Shown one piece after another: positions 42,854 through 51,560 of a stretch of 64,000 bases of DNA (positions are counted from its first letter, which is position 1; each line of letters starts with the position of its first letter). The stretch is from Planktophila grossartii. GTDB lineage: Bacteria; Actinomycetota; Actinomycetes; Nanopelagicales; Nanopelagicaceae. The notes beneath the pieces are model-generated. The model did no database searches and was not told the DNA's origin. It saw only the letters and a program-made list of their open reading frames with translations. The position numbers were made by a program, and so were the translations under genes. The stretch is from NCBI GenBank assembly GCA_965234365.1, contig OZ248345.1, forward strand, positions 310,001-374,000, given 5' to 3'.

Positions 42854-44569
42854 ATGAATTTCCCACAACAGAAGCCTTCGAAGATGCCGGTGCATCGTTA
42901 TGCGCCATTTATCCCTGTAGAACTTGAAGATCGCACCTGGCCAAGTAAGAAGATGACCAAGGCTCCACAGTGGTGTTCTGTCGATCTTCGCGATGGCAAC
43001 CAGGCCCTTATCGATCCCATGGATACGCCTCGTAAGTTAGCGATGTTTAAGTTGCTCGTTGCGATGGGCTACAAAGAGATTGAAGTGGGATTCCCTTCAG
43101 CATCCCAAACAGATTTTGATTTCGTTCGCAAGATTATTGATGAAGATCTCATTCCAGATGATGTCATCATCCAGGTGCTTACCCAGGCTCGTGAACCGCT
43201 CATCCGTCGTACCTATGAAGCGATCAAGGGTTCGAAGCAGGCGATTGTTCACCTCTATAACTCAACTTCTACTTTGCAGCGTCGCGTTGTATTCGGCCTC
43301 GATAAAGATGGCATCAAGAAGATTGCAACAGATGCTGCTCAACTCTGCCTTGATTTAATGGCAACAGTTCCTGAGACCAAGGTTTCATTTGAATATTCAC
43401 CAGAGTCATATACCGGAACTGAACTCGAATTCGCTGTCGAGGTATGTAATGCGGTCAACGATGTCTGGAAGCCAACACCACAGTGGAAGACCATTATGAA
43501 TCTTCCGGCAACTGTTGAAATGGCAACTCCGAATGTTTATGCAGATTCCATCGAGTGGATGTGTCGCAACCTCAATAACCGCGAGAGCGTGATTGTTTCG
43601 CTCCACCCACATAACGATCGTGGAACAGGCGTTGCAGCTGCAGAACTCGGCTACTTAGCTGGTGCAGATCGCATTGAAGGAACTCTGTTCGGTAACGGAG
43701 AACGCACCGGAAATGTATGTCTTGTCACTCTTGGCATGAATATGGTTTCTCACGGCATCGATCCACATATCGATTTCAGCGATATCGATGAGATTCGCCG
43801 AACTGTTGAATACGGAAACCAACTCCGCGTTCCCGAGCGTCATCCATACGGTGGAGACCTTGTCTTTACAGCATTTTCTGGCTCACACCAGGATGCAATT
43901 AAGAAGGGTTTCGAACATCTTGAACGCGATGCCAAGGCTGCAGGAAATGCAGTCGATAACCACACATGGGCAGTTCCTTACTTGCCAATCGATCCTAAAG
44001 ATATTGGTCGTTCGTACGAAGCTGTGATCCGCGTGAATTCACAATCAGGTAAGGGCGGAGTCGCATACTTGATGAAGAACGAACATCACCTCGATCTTCC
44101 GCGTCGCCACCAAATCGAATTCTCAAAGATTGTTCAGGCAAAGACCGATAACGAAGGTGGCGAAGTAACTGCAGAGCAGTTGTGGAACATCTTTGAAGAT
44201 GAGTACTTGCCAACAGATTCAGCCCCGTGGGGAAGATTCCGTCTTAAAGGAATGTCTCAAGTTTCTGTGATGGGTGAAGATGTTCAACTCACCGTCAAGC
44301 TCACAGATCGTGGCGAAGCAATCGAACTTGCAGGAACCGGTAACGGACCAATCGCAGCGTTCTGTCATATTTTGCAGAACTACGGCGTCGATGTTCGCGT
44401 TCTCGATTTCCATGAGCACGCACTCTCTTCAGGAGGCGATGCATCAGCTGCTGCCTATCTCGAGTGTGCGATTGCAGGAGATGTCTTCTGGGGAGTCGGA
44501 ATCGACCCTAATACAACGACTGCTTCTCTTAAAGCGGTCGTGTCTGCAATCAATCGCGCTATTCGCTAA
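42854..44569 (+). CDS. leuA: 2-isopropylmalate synthase
   Basis: 571 residues, the long actinobacterial LeuA form. Condenses acetyl-CoA and 2-oxoisovalerate in the first leucine step. Metal/catalytic site SVDLRDGNQALIDPM (about 42-56), VGFPSASQTDFDF, HPHNDRGTGVAAAELGYLAG with the HxH metal ligands near 252, and GTLFGNGERTGNVCL. From about residue 430 onwards is the regulatory LeuA dimer domain that binds leucine (feedback inhibition). GAGGAG lies 8 nt before the ATG. Expression is likely set by the leader peptide upstream. Confidence 0.96.
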   Translation: MNFPQQKPSKMPVHRYAPFIPVELEDRTWPSKKMTKAPQWCSVDLRDGNQALIDPMDTPRKLAMFKLLVAMGYKEIEVGFPSASQTDFDFVRKIIDEDLIPDDVIIQVLTQAREPLIRRTYEAIKGSKQAIVHLYNSTSTLQRRVVFGLDKDGIKKIATDAAQLCLDLMATVPETKVSFEYSPESYTGTELEFAVEVCNAVNDVWKPTPQWKTIMNLPATVEMATPNVYADSIEWMCRNLNNRESVIVSLHPHNDRGTGVAAAELGYLAGADRIEGTLFGNGERTGNVCLVTLGMNMVSHGIDPHIDFSDIDEIRRTVEYGNQLRVPERHPYGGDLVFTAFSGSHQDAIKKGFEHLERDAKAAGNAVDNHTWAVPYLPIDPKDIGRSYEAVIRVNSQSGKGGVAYLMKNEHHLDLPRRHQIEFSKIVQAKTDNEGGEVTAEQLWNIFEDEYLPTDSAPWGRFRLKGMSQVSVMGEDVQLTVKLTDRGEAIELAGTGNGPIAAFCHILQNYGVDVRVLDFHEHALSSGGDASAAAYLECAIAGDVFWGVGIDPNTTTASLKAVVSAINRAIR

Positions 44570-44583
44570 CTATCGTACGCAGT

Positions 44584-45330
44584 ATGTCTGCGCCTCAAAC
44601 AAAGCTCTATCGCGATGAGGCAATCATTCTGCGCACGCAGAAGTTAGGCGAAGCAGATCGCATCATTACTCTGCTCACCAAAGAGCATGGACGAATTCGC
44701 GGTGTGGCAAAAGGTGTTCGTCGTACCATGTCTAAATTTGGTGCGCGTTTAGAGCCCGGCAGCCATGTCGATATTCAGATGCACTCTGGAAAGACTTTCG
44801 ACACCATCACACAGGTCGAGGCGATTATGAATTATGGCGAAGCGCTCACTGAGGATTACCAGCGCTGGACAATTGCTCATGCGATTCTTGAAACAGCAGA
44901 ACGCTTTACTCAGCAGGAAGAAGAGCCGGCACAGCAAGAGTTTCACCTCGTCGTCGGTGGCATGAAGGCACTTGCCGAAAATCGCTACGACTCGTCTCTC
45001 ATCCTTGATGCATTCTTACTGCGATCACTTTCAATCGGCGGATACGAACCATCGATGACGGCTTGTTCTCGCTGCGAAAAACCGGGACCTCACCGTTACT
45101 TCTCTTTGGTTGGCGGCGGATCTGTCTGTATGGATTGCCGTCCTTCTGCATCGGCTACGGCGTCGAGCGAAGCACTGGAATTGATGCAAGCTCTCCTTAA
45201 AGGTGATTGGGATGTGGCAGAAAAAAGCGAACCAAGACATCGCCGAGAGGCTAGTGGTTTGGTAACCGCTTACCTACAATGGCACCTTGAACGCGGACTA
45301 CGAAGTTTGCCGATGGTCGAGAGGGCTTAG
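44584..45330 (+). CDS. recO: DNA repair protein RecO
   Basis: 248 residues. N-terminal OB fold (YRDEAIILRTQKLGEADRI), helical middle, and the zinc site CSRCEKPGPHRYFSLVGGG followed by CMDC (about 160-185). Loads RecA through RecFOR on single-stranded DNA. TATCGT (44571-44576) ends 7 nt before the ATG, overlapping the leuA stop region, so it is probably leaderless with its own promoter. uppS follows after 11 bp; recO-uppS adjacency is common in Actinobacteria. Confidence 0.94.
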   Translation: MSAPQTKLYRDEAIILRTQKLGEADRIITLLTKEHGRIRGVAKGVRRTMSKFGARLEPGSHVDIQMHSGKTFDTITQVEAIMNYGEALTEDYQRWTIAHAILETAERFTQQEEEPAQQEFHLVVGGMKALAENRYDSSLILDAFLLRSLSIGGYEPSMTACSRCEKPGPHRYFSLVGGGSVCMDCRPSASATASSEALELMQALLKGDWDVAEKSEPRHRREASGLVTAYLQWHLERGLRSLPMVERA

Positions 45331-45341
45331 TTAGAACACTG

Positions 45342-46052
45342 ATGGCTAAGAAGATTGAGATTCCCCAACACATCGCAATCGTGATGGATGGAAATGGTCG
45401 TTGGGCGAAAGAGCGCGGACTTCCACGCACAGCGGGACATCAAGCTGGCGAAAAAGTACTTTTTGATATCGTCGAAGCAGCCATCGAATTCGGCGTTAAA
45501 GAGATCAGTGCATATGCATTCTCTACAGAGAACTGGAAGCGCAGCCCTGAAGAAGTGAAGTTCTTGATGGGTTATAGCCGTGAAATGTTGCGCACCCGTC
45601 GTGATCGCCTTAACGAGATGGGCGTCAAGATCAATTGGTTAGGTCGCCCACAACGTCTATGGAAATCAGTGATTTCTGAGCTCGAAGAGGCAGAAGAACT
45701 AACGAAGAAGAATAAGAAGCTCACTCTCAATATGTGCGTTAACTATGGCGGACGTGCAGAGATTGTTGATGCAGCTGCTGAGCTCGCGCGCGATGTAAAG
45801 CGTGGAAAAGTTAAAGCTGATTCCATCAACGAAAAGACTTTAGAGAAGTACCTCTATTCACCCAAGATGCGCGATGTCGATATGTTCTTGCGATCATCAG
45901 GAGAACAGCGCACCAGCAACTTCTTGCCATGGCAATCGTCGTATGCGGAATTCGTCTTCATGGATGTCTTGTGGCCAGATATGACGCCAAAACTATTGTG
46001 GAAAGCGATTGAGATTTATTCAGAGCGTGAGCGGAGATTCGGAAGCGCGTAA
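45342..46052 (+). CDS. uppS: Isoprenyl (polyprenyl) diphosphate synthase, cis type
   Basis: 236 residues. Catalytic Asp in VMDGNGRWAKERGLPR (about 15-30), HQAGEKVLFDIVEA, YAFSTENWKRSPEEV and, near the C-terminus, MFLRSSGEQRTSNFLPWQ and SYAEFVFMDVLWPD. Adds isopentenyl units in cis geometry to make the lipid carrier for peptidoglycan; the exact chain length is not visible. It converges with the ZIP gene with a 3-bp gap, so no intergenic terminator exists. Confidence 0.94.
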   Translation: MAKKIEIPQHIAIVMDGNGRWAKERGLPRTAGHQAGEKVLFDIVEAAIEFGVKEISAYAFSTENWKRSPEEVKFLMGYSREMLRTRRDRLNEMGVKINWLGRPQRLWKSVISELEEAEELTKKNKKLTLNMCVNYGGRAEIVDAAAELARDVKRGKVKADSINEKTLEKYLYSPKMRDVDMFLRSSGEQRTSNFLPWQSSYAEFVFMDVLWPDMTPKLLWKAIEIYSERERRFGSA

Positions 46053-46055
46053 GGG

Positions 46056-46796
46056 TTAGTGCGCGAGTGAGGCGACAACGCCCCACATAATCAATACGCC
46101 ACAGACAGTGGCAAAGAATGTCCAACGCGATGAGTGACGTGAGTGGGCTTCAGGCAAGATATGTGAAGTCGCGAGATAGATAACAAATCCTGAGAAGAGC
46201 GCCAAGTAGAGCGCAAGCAAAGAATCATTGAGCGCGAGATAAGTTCCGACGCTAGCTCCACCAATACGTGCAACCGCATCGACTCCAAGCAATCGATAAC
46301 TTGATTTGGTCCAATTGCCGCTCTTCACCATCAGTGAAACGGTATTGAGGCCATCGCTAAATGCGTGAACAAGAACAGCTAAGAAGACTGCGTATCCAAG
46401 TGAGTTGCTGACTTTAAATGCAACACCTAGACCCACGCCGTCGAGGAATACATGGCCACCCATTGCAAGCGCTCCTAGTGAACCTGCAATGTTGTGGTGT
46501 TCGTGATCGTGACCATAATCTGATTCTGCTGGCTCGTGACCACCGAAGATTCCTTCGATGATGTGAAGAGATAAGAAGCCAACCAATATTGCAAGTGAGA
46601 TGGCGCGGATGCCACCGACGTGATCGGTATTCATTTCGAAGACTTCAGGAAGAAGATCTAAGCCAACGAGCCCAAGAAGTAGGCCAGCAGAGAGGCCAAG
46701 AACCAAGTGGAATCGGTCGGATGATTTCAGAGCGACATAGCCACCAAATGTTGTCGCAAGAACTGTGATTGCGGCAAAGAGAATGGCCATGTTCAT
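46056..46796 (-). CDS. ZIP-family metal transporter
   Basis: 246 residues with about eight TM helices. Helix 4/5 metal motifs GHVFLDGVGLGVAFK (about 117-131) and VHAFSDGLNTVSLMV (about 146-160); a His-rich cytosolic loop DYGHDHEHHN lies before them. ZIP proteins import zinc, iron or manganese; which one is not visible. TATCCT on the minus strand (46803-46808) ends 6 nt before the ATG: leaderless. Start at MNMAILFAAITV. Confidence 0.9.
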   Translation of the reverse strand: MNMAILFAAITVLATTFGGYVALKSSDRFHLVLGLSAGLLLGLVGLDLLPEVFEMNTDHVGGIRAISLAILVGFLSLHIIEGIFGGHEPAESDYGHDHEHHNIAGSLGALAMGGHVFLDGVGLGVAFKVSNSLGYAVFLAVLVHAFSDGLNTVSLMVKSGNWTKSSYRLLGVDAVARIGGASVGTYLALNDSLLALYLALFSGFVIYLATSHILPEAHSRHSSRWTFFATVCGVLIMWGVVASLAH

Positions 46797-46827
46797 AGAG
46801 CAAGGATAACCGCATTAGAGTTGCCTC
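46797..46827. promoter_or_regulatory. Back-to-back leaderless promoters
   Basis: Only 31 bp separate the two divergent starts, yet both -10 boxes fit: TATCCT on the minus strand (46803-46808) for the ZIP gene and TAGAGT on the plus strand (46816-46821) for the ABM-like gene, each 6 nt before its ATG. The -35 elements would lie within the opposite transcript, so polymerases should compete. Confidence 0.5.
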
Positions 46828-47103
46828 ATGATTGCTATCGCCCGCTTTGAAGTGCAATTAGCTGAGACTGCGGCTTTCGAGAAAGATATTAAGGCGGCCT
46901 ACGAGGCTCTTGCTTCGTGTGCTGGATTTATCGATGGCGAATTCGGCCAGAATCTCGATGATTCCAATCTCTGGGCCCTAGTCACTCGTTGGGAAAATGT
47001 TGGCTCTTATCGCCGCGCCCTTAGCGCGATGCGCACAAAGTTAGAAGCGATTCCATTATTGGCACGCGCAATTGATGAACCAGGGGCCTACGAGATAAAC
47101 TAA
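46828..47103 (+). CDS. Small antibiotic-biosynthesis-monooxygenase (ABM)-like protein
   Basis: 91 residues. The single ferredoxin-like fold is suggested by IAIARFEVQLAETAAFEKDI, SCAGFIDGEFGQNLDD, LWALVTRWENVGSYRRAL, the pattern of ABM/DUF-type small enzymes in which a Trp and Arg line a pocket. Catalytic role not certain; similar proteins often sit near glyS in Actinobacteria. Leaderless start (TAGAGT, 6 nt). Confidence 0.7.
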   Translation: MIAIARFEVQLAETAAFEKDIKAAYEALASCAGFIDGEFGQNLDDSNLWALVTRWENVGSYRRALSAMRTKLEAIPLLARAIDEPGAYEIN

Positions 47104-47148
47104 GGCCACGATTGCAACGACCGTTGTTATTCGCCGACAGCCAGCCGG

Positions 47149-48543
47149 ATGGAGAAAAAAGAGATGGCCGTAGATCGTTTAGAAAATATTGTTTCGCTCT
47201 CAAAGCGTCGTGGATTTGTATTCCCCTCATCAGAAATTTACGGAGGCCTTCGCGCTTCTTGGGATTACGGCCCACTCGGAGTAGAGCTCAAAAATAACGT
47301 CAAGCGCCAGTGGTGGAAATCAATGGTCATGGGTCGCGAAGATATTGTCGGTATCGACTCATCAGTCATCTTGGCTCGCGAAGTCTGGGAAGCATCAGGA
47401 CACGTTGCAACATTTAGCGATCCGCTTACCGAATGTACTGCTTGCCATAAGCGTTATCGCGCAGATCACCTTGAAGAAGCTTACGAAGCAAAGCATGGAA
47501 AGCCACTCGCATCTCTTGCAGATATGAACTGCCCTGCATGCGGAAACAAAGGTCAATTCACAACACCGAAGCAGTTCTCAGGTCTACTCAAGACATTCCT
47601 TGGACCAGTCGAAGATGAATCAGGCCTTGCCTACCTTCGCCCTGAAACAGCACAGGGAATCTTTATCAACTTTGATCAGGTAATGACTACATCTCGCAAG
47701 AAGCCACCATTTGGTATTGGCCAGATTGGTAAGTCATTCCGTAACGAAATTACTCCAGGAAACTTCATCTTCCGTACCCGTGAATTTGAGCAGATGGAGA
47801 TGGAATTCTTCGTCGTTCCAGGAACAGATGAAGAGTGGCATAAGTACTGGATCGAAACACGACTTGCTTGGTACACCGATCTCGGTATCAACCCAGAGCG
47901 TCTTCGCCTCTATGCGCACCCTAAAGAGAAGTTGTCGCACTATTCAAAGGGCACAACAGATATCGAATACAAGTTTGAATTTAACGGCACCGAATGGGGC
48001 GAGCTCGAAGGTATTGCAAACCGGACTGACTTCGACCTCAAGGCTCACTCAGCTGCATCAGGTAAGGATCTTTCATACTTCGATCAAGAGAAGAATGAGC
48101 GCTGGACTCCTTATGTCATCGAACCTGCAGCAGGTGTAGATCGCTGCACGCTGACATTTATGATGGACGCGTACACAGAAGATGAAGCCCCTAATGCAAA
48201 GGGCGAGATGGAAAAGCGCGCAGTGATGAAGTTCGATCACCGCATCGCACCTGTAAAGGCTGCAGTGCTTCCACTTTCACGTAATGCTGACCTTTCACCG
48301 AAGGCGCGCGATCTTGCTGCTCAGTTGCGTAAGAACTGGAACATTGACTTTGATGATTCAGGTGCAATTGGTCGTCGCTACCGTCGCCAAGATGAAATCG
48401 GTACTCCGTACTGCATCACCATCGACTTCGAAACATTGGAAGATCAAGCAGTCACAATTCGCGATCGCGACACCATGGCGCAAGAGCGCATCGGTATCGA
48501 TCAAGTAGAAGCATGGCTAGCGCCACGTCTACTCGGCTGCTAG
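47149..48543 (+). CDS. glyS: Glycyl-tRNA synthetase, single-chain (alpha2) type
   Basis: 464 residues. Class II synthetase of the dimeric form. Motif 2: RNEITPGNFIFRTREFEQME (about 205-224); GLAYLRPETAQGIFINFD just before; an insert with zinc-type Cys (CTACHKRYRA, CPACGNKG). The N-terminus SKRRGFVFPSSEIYGGLRAS binds glycine/ATP. The ATG at 47149 (MEKKEM) or 47164 (MAVDRLENIV) may be used: the second has GGAG 9-10 nt upstream and begins at the conserved part. Its end overlaps dusB by 31 bp. Confidence 0.95.
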   Translation: MEKKEMAVDRLENIVSLSKRRGFVFPSSEIYGGLRASWDYGPLGVELKNNVKRQWWKSMVMGREDIVGIDSSVILAREVWEASGHVATFSDPLTECTACHKRYRADHLEEAYEAKHGKPLASLADMNCPACGNKGQFTTPKQFSGLLKTFLGPVEDESGLAYLRPETAQGIFINFDQVMTTSRKKPPFGIGQIGKSFRNEITPGNFIFRTREFEQMEMEFFVVPGTDEEWHKYWIETRLAWYTDLGINPERLRLYAHPKEKLSHYSKGTTDIEYKFEFNGTEWGELEGIANRTDFDLKAHSAASGKDLSYFDQEKNERWTPYVIEPAAGVDRCTLTFMMDAYTEDEAPNAKGEMEKRAVMKFDHRIAPVKAAVLPLSRNADLSPKARDLAAQLRKNWNIDFDDSGAIGRRYRRQDEIGTPYCITIDFETLEDQAVTIRDRDTMAQERIGIDQVEAWLAPRLLGC

Positions 48544-49679
48544 ATCCCTTACAACTCCCGCTCAAAGATGGAGTCCATCTAGTAGACCCTCCTGTGGTGC
48601 TTGCACCAATGGCAGGAATTACCAATGCTCCATTTCGCATGCTCTGTCGCGAACAAGGCGCTGGTCTCTTTGTCTCTGAGATGGTGACTGCTCGCGCACT
48701 TCTCGAACGCATTCCTGAAACTCTGCGCATGATTGAACCGGGTGAAGGGGAATGGCCGCGTTCTGTGCAGCTCTATAGCGTCGATCCACATCACATGGGT
48801 GAAGCTGTAAAGATGATTGGTCGCGAAAATTTAGCCGACCATATTGATATGAACTTTGGCTGTCCTGTTCCTAAAGTAACTCGTAAAGGCGGGGGAGCAG
48901 CGCTTCCGTTCAAACGTAATCTCTTCCGCGAGATTGTGAAGGCTGCCGTTGAAAACGCAAAGCCTTATGGAATTCCTGTCACAGTGAAGATGCGCATCGG
49001 AATCGATACCGATCACCACACATATTTAGAGGCAGCAAAGTCAGCGGCCGATCTTGGTGTTGCTTGGGTTGCACTTCATGCACGTACTGCGCAACAAATG
49101 TATGAAGGAAAAGCCGACTGGTCTGCCATCAAGAATTTAGTGGAACACCTAAAACCAACTGGAGTACCCGTACTCGGCAATGGCGATATCTGGTCAGGTG
49201 CAGATGGCGCTGAAATGGTGCGCCAAACAGGCTGTGCAGGAGTCGTTGTTGGTCGGGGCTGTCTCGGCCGCCCTTGGTTATTTGCAGATCTTGTTGATGC
49301 ATTTACAGGCGGAAATAATCGAGTTTTGCCGACTTTGCATGAAGTAAGTGAAGTCATGTTCCGTCACGGAGAATTAATCGTTGATTACTTTGAATCCGAA
49401 GATCGAGGTTGTCGCGACCTTCGCAAACATATGGCTTGGTATCTCAAAGGATTCCGCGTTCCATCAGAGCTGCGTCGCCAATTCGGCATGGTTTCTTCTC
49501 TCAATGAATTGCGCTCATTACTTAATCAACTCGATGATCAGCCATACCCAGTCGAGATCGGCGAAAAACCTCGAGGACGCACAAGCAGTGGTCGCCCACC
49601 AACCTTGCCAGATGGTTGGCTCAATGACCCAGACGAGATGATTCATCTTGATGCAGAAGATATGTTCTCGGGCGGCTAA
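48513..49679 (+). CDS. dusB: tRNA-dihydrouridine synthase (DusB family)
   Basis: 388 residues. FMN enzyme reducing uridines in tRNA D-loops. VVLAPMAGITNAPFRMLC (about 27-44), MNFGCPVPKVTRKGGGAAL with the catalytic Cys near 114, HARTAQQMYEGKADW and GNGDIWSGADG are the family signatures. The first 10 codons lie inside glyS in another frame; a start further in is possible, but the conserved LPLKDGVHLVDPPVVLAPM needs at least 48540 or so. Ends TAATG-coupled to the DUF218 gene. Confidence 0.93.
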   Translation: MASATSTRLLDPLQLPLKDGVHLVDPPVVLAPMAGITNAPFRMLCREQGAGLFVSEMVTARALLERIPETLRMIEPGEGEWPRSVQLYSVDPHHMGEAVKMIGRENLADHIDMNFGCPVPKVTRKGGGAALPFKRNLFREIVKAAVENAKPYGIPVTVKMRIGIDTDHHTYLEAAKSAADLGVAWVALHARTAQQMYEGKADWSAIKNLVEHLKPTGVPVLGNGDIWSGADGAEMVRQTGCAGVVVGRGCLGRPWLFADLVDAFTGGNNRVLPTLHEVSEVMFRHGELIVDYFESEDRGCRDLRKHMAWYLKGFRVPSELRRQFGMVSSLNELRSLLNQLDDQPYPVEIGEKPRGRTSSGRPPTLPDGWLNDPDEMIHLDAEDMFSGG

Positions 49680-50338
49680 TGTTTAGATTAATTCGTCGCG
49701 CAATCTCTCTCATTCTTGCAATCGTTGTCATCATTCCAACGTATGCGCTCTTCGTTACCTGGAACTCTGCGAAGAATCCAACGTTCCGAAGCTCTGCTGA
49801 TGTAATCGTGGTACCAGGAGCTGCTCAACTCAATGGAGCTCCGGGCGAGGTATTGCTTGCTCGCTTAGTAGAGGCGAAGAGAATTAAAGATAAGGGCTAT
49901 GCACCGCTGATTATTACTGTTGGAGCAGGTGCACCAGGAGATCGCACTACAGAGGCAGCGGCAGGAAAGTACTGGTTAACACATCACGGAATTTCAAAGA
50001 GCAGGGTCATCTCGATTCCAGTAGGCCGCGACACTTTGAGCCAGACAAAGGCATATGTTGATGAAATGAGATCACGAAAGATTTATAACGTCATCATTGC
50101 AACTGATCCGTATCACTGTCAGCGTGCAATCACGATGGCAAAAGATTTAGGCGCAGTTGCCACATGTTCGCCAGTACAGACAGGTCCAAATACCCTCGAT
50201 AAATCACGTATGCGCTACTTAGTACGCGAAGCGGGTGCATATTTGGCCTATATCTCCTTGGGCCGTCGCGGAGTTCATATCTCAGATCATCTGACCAATA
50301 GCGGACTTGTAAGGTACGTACATGAGCTCGTTAAGTAA
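49679..50338 (+). CDS. DUF218 / YdcF-like membrane protein (SanA type)
   Basis: 219 residues. N-terminal TM segment after MFRLIRRA, then a Rossmann-like domain: DVIVVPGAAQLNGAPGEVLL, LIITVGAGAPGDRTTEAAA, RDTLSQTKAYVDEM, and VIIATDPYHCQRAITMAKDL. YdcF/SanA proteins are linked to envelope integrity, but their chemistry is poorly known. ATG overlaps the dusB stop by one base, and its 3' end overlaps dgt by 17 bp. Confidence 0.85.
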   Translation: MFRLIRRAISLILAIVVIIPTYALFVTWNSAKNPTFRSSADVIVVPGAAQLNGAPGEVLLARLVEAKRIKDKGYAPLIITVGAGAPGDRTTEAAAGKYWLTHHGISKSRVISIPVGRDTLSQTKAYVDEMRSRKIYNVIIATDPYHCQRAITMAKDLGAVATCSPVQTGPNTLDKSRMRYLVREAGAYLAYISLGRRGVHISDHLTNSGLVRYVHELVK

Positions 50339-51551
50339 CTACAGCGCGAAGGATCAAGAGCGCTTCCTCGACGAGCCAGCAAAGCGGCCGGGCCGCACAG
50401 AATTTATGCGCGATCGTGCACGCGTTATTCACTCAGCAGCCCTTCGTCGCCTCGCAGCAAAGACGCAAGTAGCTGTTCCATGGGAGAACGATTTTCAACG
50501 CACGCGTTTATCGCACTCACTTGAATGCGCGCAGATTGGTCGCGAACTCGGTGAATCACTCGGTGCAGATCCTGATCTCCTTGAAACTGCATGTTTGTCG
50601 CACGATATGGGCCATCCACCTTTTGGCCATAATGGCGAAGAGGCACTCGCTGAAGTTGCCGCACCCTGTGGTGGATTTGAAGGCAACGCGCAATCATTTA
50701 GATTACTGACTCGCATTGAAGCAAAGACTGTTAGCCCAGATGGAAAGAGTCTAGGACTTAATCTCACACGCGCATCTCTTGATGCAGCGACGAAATATCC
50801 ATGGGCACGCGCAGAAAATCCACGCAAGTTCGGCGTCTATGACGATGACACTGAAATCTTCAATTGGGTTCGCGAAGGTGCACCAGCAGGCCGCAAATGT
50901 ATTGAAGCGCAGATCATGGATTGGTCTGATGATTGCGCTTACTCAGTACATGATCTCGAAGATGCAATCTTTGCTGGCCAAGTGTCAGTATCAAACTTTG
51001 ATAATGACTTTGATATTTTGTATACCGAAATGGTCAGTGGCTACGGCTCTGATGCAAGTAAAGAGGAAGTTGCAGCAGCGCTTACTCGCTTACAGGCTCT
51101 GTCATGTTGGCCCGCAACATTCGACCGGACTCATCGCGCACTTGCTCGCTTGAAAGACACCACATCTCAATTGATTGGTCGCTTTGTTCTTGCCGCAGAG
51201 CTCGAAACCCGCACAGTGCATGGAGATGGTCCACTTACTCGCTACAGCGCAAACCTCGAGATTCCTCGCGAACAGAAGATTGAAGTTGATTTCCTCAAGG
51301 CAGTTGCTGGTCACTACCTCATCAATGCAGCTGCATCGCAAGAACGCTATGCAAAGCAGCAAGTTGTGATTCACGAATTAGTCGAGATGCTCTTCACGGC
51401 AGCTCCCAACGAACTTGACCCGATCTTCGAAGATGATTGGAAAATCGCGACCACGGATTCAGAGCGTCTACGCGTAGTTGTCGACCAGATTGCCAGCCTC
51501 ACCGACCCTGGCGCATATGCGCTCCATGCACACCTTTCGAAGCGTCGCTAA
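50322..51551 (+). CDS. dgt: Deoxyguanosinetriphosphate triphosphohydrolase-like protein
   Basis: 409 residues. HD-domain metal site: FQRTRLSHSLECAQIGRELG and CLSHDMGHPPFGHNGE (His-Asp pair near residue 91), then GGFEGNAQSFRLLTR and DWSDDCAYSVHDLEDA. Hydrolyses dNTPs to nucleosides and triphosphate. Adjacent to dnaG as in many Actinobacteria. Overlaps the upstream gene by 17 bp. Confidence 0.94.
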   Translation: MSSLSNYSAKDQERFLDEPAKRPGRTEFMRDRARVIHSAALRRLAAKTQVAVPWENDFQRTRLSHSLECAQIGRELGESLGADPDLLETACLSHDMGHPPFGHNGEEALAEVAAPCGGFEGNAQSFRLLTRIEAKTVSPDGKSLGLNLTRASLDAATKYPWARAENPRKFGVYDDDTEIFNWVREGAPAGRKCIEAQIMDWSDDCAYSVHDLEDAIFAGQVSVSNFDNDFDILYTEMVSGYGSDASKEEVAAALTRLQALSCWPATFDRTHRALARLKDTTSQLIGRFVLAAELETRTVHGDGPLTRYSANLEIPREQKIEVDFLKAVAGHYLINAAASQERYAKQQVVIHELVEMLFTAAPNELDPIFEDDWKIATTDSERLRVVVDQIASLTDPGAYALHAHLSKRR

Positions 51552-51560
51552 GGTAGGAAC

